Shown here piece by piece: positions 8,691 through 15,330 of a stretch of 16,309 nt of DNA. The notes beneath the pieces were generated by a model. The model did not search any database. It was given only the letters and a program-made list of their open reading frames with translations, and was not told the DNA's origin. Both the position numbers and the translations under genes were made by a program. Source of the DNA: Bacillota bacterium (GTDB lineage: Bacteria; Bacillota_A; Clostridia; Lachnospirales; Lachnospiraceae); the NCBI GenBank assembly GCA_023443925.1, contig JAEZSL010000201.1, positions 1-16,309 on the forward strand, in the 5' to 3' direction. How positions within the stretch are numbered: the first letter of the stretch is position 1; each line of letters starts with the position of its first letter.

Positions 8691-8870
8691 ATAGTTAATC
8701 AACTGAAAAAATAGTTAATCAACTAAAATAGTTAATCAACTAAAATAGTTAATCAACTGAAAAAATAGTTAATAAACTGAAATAGCTAATCAACTAAAAA
8801 ATAGTTAATCAACTGAAATACGTTAAACAACTAAAATACGTTAAACAACTAAAATACGTTAACAACTGAA
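8691..8870. repeat. Tandem-repeat array A, about 10 units of 17-20 bp
   Basis: Ten consecutive units have the core ATAGTTAATCAACT followed by a short A-rich spacer. Units start at 8691, 8711, 8728, 8745, 8765, 8782, 8801, 8818, 8836 and 8854. Unit length varies between 17 and 20 mainly through the number of A residues. The last three units share a variant beginning ATACGTTAA. The core is an imperfect palindrome, with AGTT at one end and AACT at the other. The clustering of variants points to growth by unit duplication. Confidence 0.92.
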
Positions 8871-8890
8871 ATAATTTTAACCAATTATTA

Positions 8891-8980
8891 AAGGTGCTGC
8901 CGTAAACTCATATTCCGTGTTTCTGCATAAAATGCAGTTCAGGATAAATGAATTTGTGGCAGCACCTTATTTTGCTTTAT
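8891..8980 (+). terminator. Strong stem-loop between convergent genes, probable (bidirectional) terminator
   Basis: A perfect 11-bp stem pairs AAGGTGCTGCC (8891-8901) with GGCAGCACCTT (8958-8968). An inner hairpin pairs CTGCAT (8923-8928) with ATGCAG (8932-8937), and the arms between them are partly complementary. TTATTTTGCTTTAT follows on the plus strand, which fits termination of the kinase transcript. The A-rich left flank would give some T's on the minus strand. The large size of about 78 bases also resembles a small palindromic repeat element. Confidence 0.7.
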
Positions 8981-9017
8981 CATAAGAAATTTCTTACCGC
9001 TTCCACCGAAACTTTTT

Positions 9018-9293
9018 ATATCACGATATGGCATATATCATGATACCTCACATCACGATACTTATATCTCACAATATATATATCACGATAGTTTTATCAC
9101 ATGATACTTTTATCGTATGATATTATATCTCACGGTAGTTTATAACATAATACTTTTATCGTGTGATATTATATCTCACGATGCTTTTATTTCATGATAT
9201 TCTTATCTCATGATATTTTTATCTCATGTTACTTTCAATCTCACGATGCTTTCTATATCACTTTACTTTCAATATCAAAAAGATTGATATCAG
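9018..9293. repeat. Tandem-repeat array B, about 16 degenerate units of 15-18 bp
   Basis: The array repeats a degenerate palindromic core close to ATCTCATGATA or ATATCACGATA, separated by short T-rich spacers such as CTTTT. About 16 units can be followed and they decay toward the xylR end. A higher-order repeat is present: 31 bases from 9104 recur from 9150 with one mismatch, an offset of 46 that covers three units. The sequence is unrelated to array A. Cores of the type TATCATGATA are self-complementary, so a dimeric DNA-binding protein or cruciform formation is conceivable. Neither is shown. Confidence 0.85.
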
Positions 9294-9314
9294 ATAAATC
9301 CCTTAAATACGAAA

Positions 9315-10475
9315 TCAAAATAATTCATTATTCTGCAGCTTTAATTTACTGATGGCCAAAAAGTTTTTTATCACGACGCTGATACCGCCAAGCAGTATGG
9401 AGGAGTCCTGTAGAGCGGAGGGTACGATGTGGGTAACACTATTCATCCGGCTGTTTAAGGCTTGTTCAATGTGCTTTGTCAGTCCCGGGAAGAAGCTGGT
9501 AAAGGAACTGTTAATAATTACAATGTCAGGATTGTAGGCGTTAAGAACATTGTTAATGCATACGGACATATATTTAATAAATTTGTCAATAATATCTATA
9601 GCGTCTTTGTCCCCGGTCTGATACATGGAGGATAAGACTTCAAAGTCTATGTCACTTAACTCCTTCCTGGCAGCAAATTCCCTGAGTAAAGCCCGTTCGG
9701 AGACATACTGTTCCAGGCAGCCGTGATTGCCGCAGGGACATTCCCTTCCGTCCACTTCGATTATGGTATGGCCGAATTCTCCGGCTCTGCCGTTATAACC
9801 GGTATAGAGTGTGTCCCCGATTAGAAGGCCAAGGCCAATTCCCGAATGAACGCTGATATTTGCTATATTGGGGTAGTCAAACATAAATGTCTTTTCTCCC
9901 ATTACGGAGAGATTTGCTTCATTTTCCAGAAAAACCGGTGCATGAAACTGCTGTTCCAGCTCCTGGGCAAGATCAATGCCCACCAGATTGTAATAAGGGG
10001 TAAAGGAAACTTTATTATCATAAACGACACCATGAATTCCAAGGGCTATTCCGACTAAACCATATGGTGTGTCCGAGCCGGCCGGCTTCATGGATGCAAT
10101 CAGGTTGCTTAAAATAGGCACAATATCTACATTTCCCCGAGGTGTTTTAATCTGCTTTAAGCTGCAGTCTTCACCTTCCAGATCTGTCAGCAGTGCAGAG
10201 ATAGTCTCAACACCAATGTCTATGCTGATAACATAACCCGCCTTTTTATTAAAGCTGAGTAAAATCGGTTTCCTGCCAAGATCAGTATCGTCACTGCCTA
10301 TCTCCATGACCAGCTCCTTGTTAATCAGATCCTGAACAATCGTTGATATGGTAGCTTTTGTCAGACCCAGTTTTTTTGAAATGGCAGCCCGGGAGATTGG
10401 TTTTGTATTGATGATTGTCTCCAGCACCAGTGTACTGTTAATGTCCCTTATAAGTTCCTTGCTTCCTGTAACCAT
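9315..10475 (-). CDS. xylR: ROK-family transcriptional repressor of xylose genes
   Basis: A 386-residue XylR-type repressor. It has an N-terminal winged helix-turn-helix (about residues 12-60, including SRAAISKKLGLTKATIS) joined to a ROK sugar-kinase-like domain (about 77-380) with ISIDIGVETI. The ROK zinc site is complete: His236, then CPCGNHGC (Cys246, Cys248, Cys253). The start at 10475 is preferred because AAGGATGG sits 5 bases upstream of it. The in-frame ATG at 10484 (3 residues longer) directly abuts the AAGG and has no spacing. It diverges from xylA, and a XylR-like operator lies in front of xylA. By family knowledge it should release DNA when xylose binds. The full-length ROK fold and zinc site argue against it being a sugar kinase, since kinases lack the helix-turn-helix. 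The name is inferred from context. Confidence 0.9.
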   Translation of the reverse strand: MVTGSKELIRDINSTLVLETIINTKPISRAAISKKLGLTKATISTIVQDLINKELVMEIGSDDTDLGRKPILLSFNKKAGYVISIDIGVETISALLTDLEGEDCSLKQIKTPRGNVDIVPILSNLIASMKPAGSDTPYGLVGIALGIHGVVYDNKVSFTPYYNLVGIDLAQELEQQFHAPVFLENEANLSVMGEKTFMFDYPNIANISVHSGIGLGLLIGDTLYTGYNGRAGEFGHTIIEVDGRECPCGNHGCLEQYVSERALLREFAARKELSDIDFEVLSSMYQTGDKDAIDIIDKFIKYMSVCINNVLNAYNPDIVIINSSFTSFFPGLTKHIEQALNSRMNSVTHIVPSALQDSSILLGGISVVIKNFLAISKLKLQNNELF

Positions 10476-10615
10476 GTAATCCATCCTTATCTGGACAGTA
10501 GGAAAACTGTCATGATTTTGTAAAAATTCATTTCAATCATAACATAAAAACAAAACCTTGAAAAGGGGGTCTTAAGTAAGAGAAGGTCACTGTCAACAGT
10601 AGCAAGAGAATCAAC

Positions 10616-10644
10616 TTGACAAAGTAAAAATTAGTTGTTATATT
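10616..10644 (+). promoter_or_regulatory. Sigma-A promoter of xylA
   Basis: A perfect TTGACA (10616-10621) is followed after 17 bases by TATATT (10639-10644). The predicted start near 10651 leaves about 45 bases of leader before the xylA ATG. The near-consensus match predicts a strong promoter that needs repression. Confidence 0.85.
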
Positions 10645-10657
10645 GTTAATATAAATA

Positions 10658-10678
10658 TTAGTTTAGTCAAAAAACTAT
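10658..10678 (+). promoter_or_regulatory. Probable XylR operator before xylA
   Basis: TTAGTTT (10658-10664) and AAACTAT (10672-10678) form an inverted repeat with a 7-base spacer. The arms resemble the TTAGTTTGTT/AACAAACTAA arms of known Firmicutes XylR sites. It lies just downstream of the predicted transcription start and directly before the ribosome binding site, so bound XylR would block transcription. A second TTAGTT at 10631-10636 lies inside the promoter spacer and a palindrome TAATAT-AA-ATATTA at 10647-10660 overlaps the start point. Either could extend the operator. Confidence 0.65.
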
Positions 10679-10695
10679 ATAGGAGGTTTGTTAAT

Positions 10696-12015
10696 ATGGC
10701 TTATTTTGAAGGTATAGGAAAAATTAATTATGAAGGTCCAAAGAGTAAGAATCCCCTGGCTTTTAAGTATTACAATCCCGATGAGGTTGTAATGGGTAAA
10801 ACCATGAAGGATCAGTTAAGATTTGCCATGTCTTACTGGCATACATTTACTTATATGGGCAATGATCCTTTTGGTAACGGGACTATGTTCCGTCCCTGGG
10901 ACAATGCGGAATGCCCTATGGAAGTAGCCAAAGAAAGAGTACATGCTGCATTTGAATTTATGGAAAAGATGCAGATTCCATTCTTCTGTTTCCATGACAG
11001 GGATATTGCACCGGAAGGTAAGGACCTGGAAGAAACCAATCAGAGACTGGATGAAATCGTGGCTCTAATTAAAGAAGAGATGGCACGTACCGGAATCAAG
11101 TGTTTATGGGGAACCACCAATGCATTCAGTAATCCAAGATTTGTACATGGTGCAGGAACCTCAAGCAATGCTACGGTATTTGCTTATGCCGCAGCACAGA
11201 TTAAAAAAGCTATGGAAATCACCAAAGAGCTGGGCGGAGAAAATTATGTATTCTGGGGCGGAAGAGAAGGTTACGAGACGCTGCTTAATACGGATACCGG
11301 TCTGGAACTTGATAATCTTGCAAGATTACTTAAGATGGCTTGTGTTTATGCGGAAGAAATCGGCTTTACCGGCCAGTTCCTCATTGAGCCCAAACCCAAG
11401 GAACCTACCAAACATCAATATGATACGGATGCCGCTACGGTACTTTCCTTCTTAAGAAAATATGATCTCATTGATAAATTTAAGTTAAATATTGAAGCGA
11501 ACCATGCGACTCTCGCTATGCACACCTTCCAGCATGAATTAAACCAGAGCCGTATCAACGGCGTTCTCGGCAGCGTGGATGCGAACCAGGGCGATAGCAA
11601 TTTAGGATGGGATACGGATCAGTTCCCTACGAATATCTATGACACTACCCTTGCTATGTATGAAATTATCTTAGCCGGAGGTTTAACAAAAGGAGGTCTT
11701 AATTTTGACTCCAAGGTTAGACGTGCATCCTTTGAAGAATCCGATCTGTTCTATTCTTATATTGCAGGTATGGATGCCTTTGCAAGAGGACTGAAAGTAG
11801 CTGCTAAGTTAATTGAAGATAAAGTATTTGAAAACTTCATTTCAAACCGTTATGCAAGTTATACGGAAGGTATTGGCAAGGATATCATAGAAGGCAAGGT
11901 TGGCTTTAAGGAATTAGAAGCCTATGCCATGAAGAACGGTATTACCCCCAATGTATCCGGAAGACAGGAACTTCTGGAATCTATTTTAAATCAATATATC
12001 ATAGAAACCGAATAA
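10696..12015 (+). CDS. xylA: Xylose isomerase (class II)
   Basis: Interconverts D-xylose and D-xylulose in the cytosol using two divalent metals. At 439 residues it matches class II enzymes. All catalytic features are present: [10 protein letters not shown] (His100, Asp103), the class signature [28 protein letters not shown] (Glu231, Lys233), NIEANHA (Glu267, His270), Asp295, GWDTDQFP (Asp306, Asp308) and NFDSKVRR (Asp338). These give metal-1 ligands Glu231, Glu267, Asp295, Asp338 and metal-2 ligands His270, Asp306, Asp308. AGGAGG (10681-10686) is 9 bases from the ATG. It is the first gene of the xylose operon, under the promoter and operator immediately upstream, and is followed by xylB. The closest relatives I recall are Lachnospiraceae enzymes such as that of Clostridium phytofermentans, known for use in xylose-fermenting yeast. 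Confidence 0.98.
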   Translation: MAYFEGIGKINYEGPKSKNPLAFKYYNPDEVVMGKTMKDQLRFAMSYWHTFTYMGNDPFGNGTMFRPWDNAECPMEVAKERVHAAFEFMEKMQIPFFCFHDRDIAPEGKDLEETNQRLDEIVALIKEEMARTGIKCLWGTTNAFSNPRFVHGAGTSSNATVFAYAAAQIKKAMEITKELGGENYVFWGGREGYETLLNTDTGLELDNLARLLKMACVYAEEIGFTGQFLIEPKPKEPTKHQYDTDAATVLSFLRKYDLIDKFKLNIEANHATLAMHTFQHELNQSRINGVLGSVDANQGDSNLGWDTDQFPTNIYDTTLAMYEIILAGGLTKGGLNFDSKVRRASFEESDLFYSYIAGMDAFARGLKVAAKLIEDKVFENFISNRYASYTEGIGKDIIEGKVGFKELEAYAMKNGITPNVSGRQELLESILNQYIIETE

Positions 12016-12097
12016 GGCTTGGAAGATATGGTAACCAGGCTGAGTCTGTGCAGATCTTGTATCTCACAGCCGGGTGTATAGAAAACATATAAAGAAA

Positions 12098-12150
12098 AAT
12101 AGCTTACGCGGCATAATCTGGTATATCCGGTTATGCCGGGAGCTATTTAT
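12098..12150 (+). terminator. Intercistronic stem-loop between xylA and xylB
   Basis: Two co-axial stems are formed: AAATAGCT (12098-12105) with AGCTATTT (12141-12148), and CGGCATAA (12109-12116) with TTATGCCG (12131-12138). A weaker hairpin with GGCTG (12038-12042) and CAGCC (12067-12071) lies just upstream. The sequence after the stem is A/T-rich but has no clean T-run. It is likely a partial terminator or mRNA-stabilising structure that makes xylA more abundant than xylB. Confidence 0.6.
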
Positions 12151-12196
12151 ATTTACGGGTAATCCGATCCGGTTAATCCGGGGAAAGAGGTAGTTT

Positions 12197-13669
12197 ATGT
12201 TATATATTGGTGTTGACTTGGGTACAACTTCCGTAAAATTATTATTAATGGATGAGAATGGTGACATTAAAAGTATTGTTACCAAGGAATATCCTTTGTA
12301 TTATCCTCAGCCAGGCTGGTCGGAACAAAATCCCGAAGACTGGTTTGCGGGATTAATGGAAGGCATTAAGGAATTAACAAAAGATTGTGATAAGCAGACG
12401 GTTGACGGTATCAGTTTCAGCGGTCAGATGCATGGTATGGTTATTCTGGATGAAGCCGATCAGGTAATCCGTCCCGCTATTCTGTGGAATGACGGGCGTA
12501 CTCAGGCAGAGTGCGATTATTTAAATAATGAAATCGGCAGAGAAAAAATATCCTCCTATACCGGTAATATGGCTTTAACCGGATTTACGGCTCCAAAGCT
12601 TTTATGGGTGAAGAAGCATGAACCGGACAATTTTGCAAGAATAAAGAAAGTTATGCTGCCCAAGGACTATGCGGCTTACTGTTTATCCGGCGTACATTGT
12701 ACGGATGTATCCGATGCTTCCGGTATGTTATTACTGGATGTTAAGAATAAATGCTGGTCCAAAGAAATGCTTGAGATAATCGGCCTTAAGGAAGAACAGC
12801 TGGCTAAGGTATTTGAAAGTTATGATGTGGTCGGAACTCTGAAAAAGGACATTGCAGCCGAATTAGGTCTGCCGGAAACCGTAAAAGTAATTGCCGGCGG
12901 CGGAGACCAGGCGGTAGCGGCAGTTGGTACCGGAACCGTAGGAGAGGGTATGTGCAATGTTTCCCTGGGTACTTCCGGTGTTGTATTTATCGCCAGTAAA
13001 GAATATGCAGAGGTAGATAAGAATGCGCTCCATGTATTTGCCCATGCTGATGGGAAATATCATTTTATGGGAGTAATGTTATCCGCAGCAGCCTCCAACA
13101 AATGGTGGATGGATGATATTATTGGAACCAAAGATTACGGTAAGGAACAGGCGGACATAAAGAAGCTTGGAGAAAATAACGTATACTTCCTGCCTTATCT
13201 CATGGGTGAGAGAACACCTCACAATAATCCCAATGCCAGAGGTACTTTTATCGGCATGACAATGGATACCACCCGCAGCGATCTGACCCAGGCTGTTTTA
13301 GAAGGCGTTGCCTATGCACTTCGTGATTCCTTTGAAATCACTAAGAAGTTAGGTGTTTCCATAGACCGCATCCGGATTAACGGCGGCGGTGCCAAGAGTC
13401 CTTTATGGTGTAAAATCATTGCCAATGTACTGAATGTAAAAGTTGACAAAATCAACAGCGAAGAAGGACCTGCCTTTGGTGCTGCAATCCTTGCTGCGGT
13501 TGGCTGCGGTAAGTACGCTACAGTAGAGGAAGCCGCAAGCAGACTCATTAAGGTAACGGAAACCACCGAACAGGATCCGGAAGCGGTTGCATTGTACAAT
13601 AAAAAGTATGATATATTCAAGGACTTATATCCGACTTTAAAGACCATGTTTGACAGGATTGCAGAGTAA
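12197..13669 (+). CDS. xylB: Xylulokinase
   Basis: Phosphorylates D-xylulose with ATP to D-xylulose 5-phosphate, the entry to the pentose phosphate or phosphoketolase route. The 490 residues match FGGY-family xylulokinases. Motifs: the first phosphate-binding loop YIGVDLGTTSVKL (from residue 3), SGQMHGMV in the substrate region, LWNDGRTQAE, the catalytic Asp237 in AGGGDQAVAAVG, the second phosphate loop NVSLGTSGVVF, and the FGGY signature region GERTPHNNPNARGTFIGMT. GAGG at 12187-12190 is 6 bases before the ATG. The gap of 181 bases after xylA carries a stem-loop but no clear promoter, so it is probably the second gene of a xylAB operon. No xylose transporter is in the window. Confidence 0.97.
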   Translation: MLYIGVDLGTTSVKLLLMDENGDIKSIVTKEYPLYYPQPGWSEQNPEDWFAGLMEGIKELTKDCDKQTVDGISFSGQMHGMVILDEADQVIRPAILWNDGRTQAECDYLNNEIGREKISSYTGNMALTGFTAPKLLWVKKHEPDNFARIKKVMLPKDYAAYCLSGVHCTDVSDASGMLLLDVKNKCWSKEMLEIIGLKEEQLAKVFESYDVVGTLKKDIAAELGLPETVKVIAGGGDQAVAAVGTGTVGEGMCNVSLGTSGVVFIASKEYAEVDKNALHVFAHADGKYHFMGVMLSAAASNKWWMDDIIGTKDYGKEQADIKKLGENNVYFLPYLMGERTPHNNPNARGTFIGMTMDTTRSDLTQAVLEGVAYALRDSFEITKKLGVSIDRIRINGGGAKSPLWCKIIANVLNVKVDKINSEEGPAFGAAILAAVGCGKYATVEEAASRLIKVTETTEQDPEAVALYNKKYDIFKDLYPTLKTMFDRIAE

Positions 13670-13786
13670 AGATTTTATTTATGAATTAATATATTTTATT
13701 AAAGTAAATCTTATTAGAAACTAATTTTCTGTTAGATTTAATTATGGATCTGATATTTAATGAATTAGTAAAGCATATAAAACGCT

Positions 13787-13820
13787 GATCTGATTTGTCA
13801 AATATCAGGTCTTTTTCTGT
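13787..13820 (+). terminator. Rho-independent terminator of xylAB
   Basis: GATCTGAT (13787-13794) pairs with ATCAGGTC (13804-13811, one G-T pair) around a 9-base loop, followed by TTTTTCTGTTTTT. A second copy of the left arm upstream, GATCTGATATTT (13747-13758), could pair with 13800-13811 over 12 positions and so compete with the terminator fold. Confidence 0.85.
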
Positions 13821-13918
13821 TTTTATTTTGTCTTTTAAGACACGATCTATATGTAATTTGTGGTTAAATAAGTTGTTACAAAATAATTAAATTTATTACG
13901 AAAGTATAATATATATTA

Positions 13919-13947
13919 TTGTTTTTTTATTTTTAGTTTGTTATAAT
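13919..13947 (+). promoter_or_regulatory. Promoter of the exported-protein gene
   Basis: TTGTTT (13919-13924), a 17-base spacer and a perfect TATAAT (13942-13947) lie 50 bases before the ATG at 13998. Another TATAAT at 13905-13910 lacks a good -35. The gene therefore appears to be transcribed independently of xylAB. Confidence 0.6.
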
Positions 13948-13997
13948 TAATTACATAATATTTACAATAGTCATATGTACATAAAAAGGAGATATTT

Positions 13998-14753
13998 ATG
14001 AAACTAAAATATAAAAAAATGATTATGATAGTTAGTATGAGTATTATGGGTATTGGAATGGTTACATTCTCTATCAATTATAAACCAAATAATTTACCAA
14101 CACACTTCGAAAAATCCAAAACCAGTGTTAAGAATATTTCAGAATCATTTAAAATATCTAAAGAAAACGAAGTACAATCAAAATTTTTACCAACTGTAAC
14201 GCCATCTGTAACTCCAGATGTCGATATTATATCTAAAGCTGTGGCCACAAATGTATTAGAAAAAGATGCTTATAATGACATTAATAAATTAATTAAAAAA
14301 TATTATGTTGCTAAGCTTAAGAATGACATAGATAATTTTAAACCTTTAGTAAATAATTCTAAATTGATTGACATGGAAGATAATTCTAGAAGGACTAAAT
14401 ATATAGATGATTATAAAAACTTTGCTTGTTACACTAAGAAAGCAATAGAAGAAGGCACATTTATAGTATATGTATACCAAGAAGTAAAATTTACTAATAT
14501 TGAAACCCTTGTACCTGGTTTGGATAGATTTTATGTCAAAACAAATGATAAGGGAAAACCATATATTTATTTTGGTGAAATGGATAAAGATACTGAAAAG
14601 TATATTAATGAAATACAAGAATCAGAAGACATAATGAAATTAATTAATAGTGTTAATAAGAAATATGAAAAAGCAGTAGCTAAAGATAGTGCATTATACA
14701 AATTTAATCTGAAATTAGAAGAATCTATTCAGAATGTTGCAAAGGGTGAATAG
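13998..14753 (+). CDS. Exported/membrane-anchored protein of unknown function, possible NTF2-like domain
   Basis: I do not recognise a named gene. The 251 residues start with a basic stretch and a hydrophobic segment (about residues 8-26) with no lipobox Cys, so an uncleaved anchor or signal peptide is likely. A Ser/Thr/Pro-rich linker with TVTPSVTPD (about 70-77) leads to a domain from about residue 85 containing VLEKDAYNDINKLIKKYYVA, NFACYTKKAIEEGTFIVYVY, LVPGLDRFYVKTND and a charged helical end. This layout resembles short surface-exposed proteins of Lachnospiraceae with an NTF2-like look. The resemblance is from memory and uncertain. A ribosome binding site AAAGGAGAT (13985-13993) precedes the ATG. 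The gene is markedly more AT-rich than the xyl and addA genes, with codons favouring A and T, which suggests a different origin. It stands alone between its own promoter and terminator. Confidence 0.75.
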   Translation: MKLKYKKMIMIVSMSIMGIGMVTFSINYKPNNLPTHFEKSKTSVKNISESFKISKENEVQSKFLPTVTPSVTPDVDIISKAVATNVLEKDAYNDINKLIKKYYVAKLKNDIDNFKPLVNNSKLIDMEDNSRRTKYIDDYKNFACYTKKAIEEGTFIVYVYQEVKFTNIETLVPGLDRFYVKTNDKGKPYIYFGEMDKDTEKYINEIQESEDIMKLINSVNKKYEKAVAKDSALYKFNLKLEESIQNVAKGE

Positions 14754-14788
14754 AAATATTTGTGAATAAAAATAAGTATAGTTATATT

Positions 14789-14822
14789 AACAACCGACCT
14801 AATATTTGGTTGGTTGTTTTTT
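14789..14822 (+). terminator. Rho-independent terminator of the exported-protein gene (probable intron target)
   Basis: AACAACCGACC (14789-14799) pairs with GGTTGGTTGTT (14808-14818) with one G-T pair and an 8-base loop, followed by a run of T's to 14822. The group II intron sequence begins two bases after this T-run. Bacterial group IIC introns characteristically insert just after terminator hairpins. Confidence 0.9.
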
Positions 14823-14823
14823 G

Positions 14824-15034
14824 GTGCGCACGGCGGGCGTACGTATCAACGAGTGCAAGTCCTGAGTCCGCCTGGTAGTAGGTAGGACATAGCCAATGGC
14901 AAGGGTGTGTGGGTGACTACGAATCTGAAGGAAGCCGGATGGCAAATCTCTGGTTTGACGCACAGAAATCATATCAGGCTGTAATCGGGGGTAAGGTTGC
15001 TATACAAGTCGAAGTCCCAATATACCGGCATATG
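14824..15034 (+). mobile_element. Truncated group II intron (5' domain I part only), probably class C
   Basis: The segment starts with GTGCGC (14824), the conserved group II intron 5' end, and carries blocks of domain I in the expected order: GGCAAGGGTGT (near 14897), GAATCTGAAGGAAGC (near 14920), GGCAAA, CTCTGGTTTGACG, CATATCAGGCT and AAGTCC. I recognise these from bacterial group II introns such as the Oceanobacillus iheyensis IIC intron. Homology fades at about 15020-15037. No reverse transcriptase/maturase gene and no domain V hairpin follow before 15330, so the copy is deleted at its 3' side and cannot splice or move by itself. The right border is approximate. An open frame running through it (from 14909) is a product of the intron RNA sequence, not a protein. 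Confidence 0.85.
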
Positions 15035-15037
15035 GGG

Positions 15038-15175
15038 CTATCGTATCACCATGTACTGGACTTTGTAGAGAGCATCTGTGATAAGAATGTTTTTATATAT
15101 AAGGGCGAAATAAAATTAATGGAAACTTATAACAAAAACTTAGAAGACATATATAAAAGGTTATATCTGGAGTGA
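15038..15175 (+). pseudogene. 3' remnant of an ABC-transporter ATP-binding protein gene
   Basis: About 45 codons ending at the TGA at 15173-15175 read like the end of an ABC ATPase. HHVLDFVESICDK looks like the switch-histidine region (normally S-x-H followed by a helix with V-E-x-x-C-D), then VFIYKGEI matches the usual strand and Gly-Glu-Ile turn, and LEDIYKRLYLE matches the common C-terminal L-E-D-x-F-x-x-L helix. Walker A, signature and Walker B regions are absent. The frame upstream continues into group II intron RNA sequence, so there is no proper start or ribosome binding site. It is best read as the surviving tail of a gene whose rest was deleted together with the 3' part of the intron. 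The assignment is from motif memory only. Confidence 0.65.
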
Positions 15176-15199
15176 TTAGCAGAAATCAACGGTAATAAG

Positions 15200-15273
15200 A
15201 AGGCTGTTATGCAGATGATGTTAAATAACTGTGTTCATATACAGAAATTTAACATCGATTGCGTAACAGCCTT
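15200..15273 (-). terminator. Long stem-loop, probable terminator of the minus-strand esterase gene
   Basis: Outer arms AAGGCTGTTA (15200-15209) and TAACAGCCTT (15264-15273), plus inner arms GATGTTAAAT (15217-15226) and ATTTAACATC (15247-15256), give a nearly continuous stem of about 27 bp with one mismatch and a few G-T pairs. The loop can close further with CTGT and ACAG. On the minus strand CTTCTTATT follows, which is moderately T-rich. On the plus strand no T-run follows. It lies 58 bases past the esterase stop. Confidence 0.65.
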
Positions 15274-15330
15274 ATAGTATGTAAGCACCACAAATCCGGT
15301 GTTTGTATGTAACAAACCAGGCTAGATATT

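Larger units (their letters stand above)
8629..9314. other. Intergenic region between convergent genes, packed with repeats
   Basis: The gap of 686 bases between the kinase gene and the 3' end of xylR contains no credible gene. It holds a first tandem array (8691-8870), a strong stem-loop (8891-8968) and a second tandem array of different sequence (about 9018-9293). It is very AT-rich. Both genes read into it, so one bidirectional terminator may serve them both. Confidence 0.8.
13670..13997 (+). other. AT-rich gap between xylB and the exported-protein gene
   Basis: The 328 bases contain the xylAB terminator in the middle and the promoter of the next gene at 13919-13947. The remaining sequence is very AT-rich and I see no gene or repeat in it beyond the duplicated GATCTGAT arm noted with the terminator. 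Confidence 0.6.

Noticed and set aside
8891..8968. Miniature transposable element
   Set aside because: It is palindromic, but no target-site duplication is visible at its ends and it has a good position and T-rich tail for a terminator; one copy alone does not support mobility.
8691..9293. CRISPR array
   Set aside because: The repeats are only 15-20 bp and are contiguous with A- or T-rich spacers of a few bases; there are no unique 30-40 bp spacers and no cas genes.
10501..10560. Promoter of xylR on the minus strand
   Set aside because: TTGAAA (complement of 10531-10536) has only a poor -10 at a 17-base distance, so I did not list it as a feature.
14909..15175. Genuine 88-residue hypothetical protein
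   Set aside because: The first half is group II intron domain I sequence and the start has no ribosome binding site.
15035..15330. Intron domain V/VI and 3' splice site
   Set aside because: No domain V-like hairpin or typical 3' end was seen; the hairpin at 15200-15273 is too long and has the wrong sequence.
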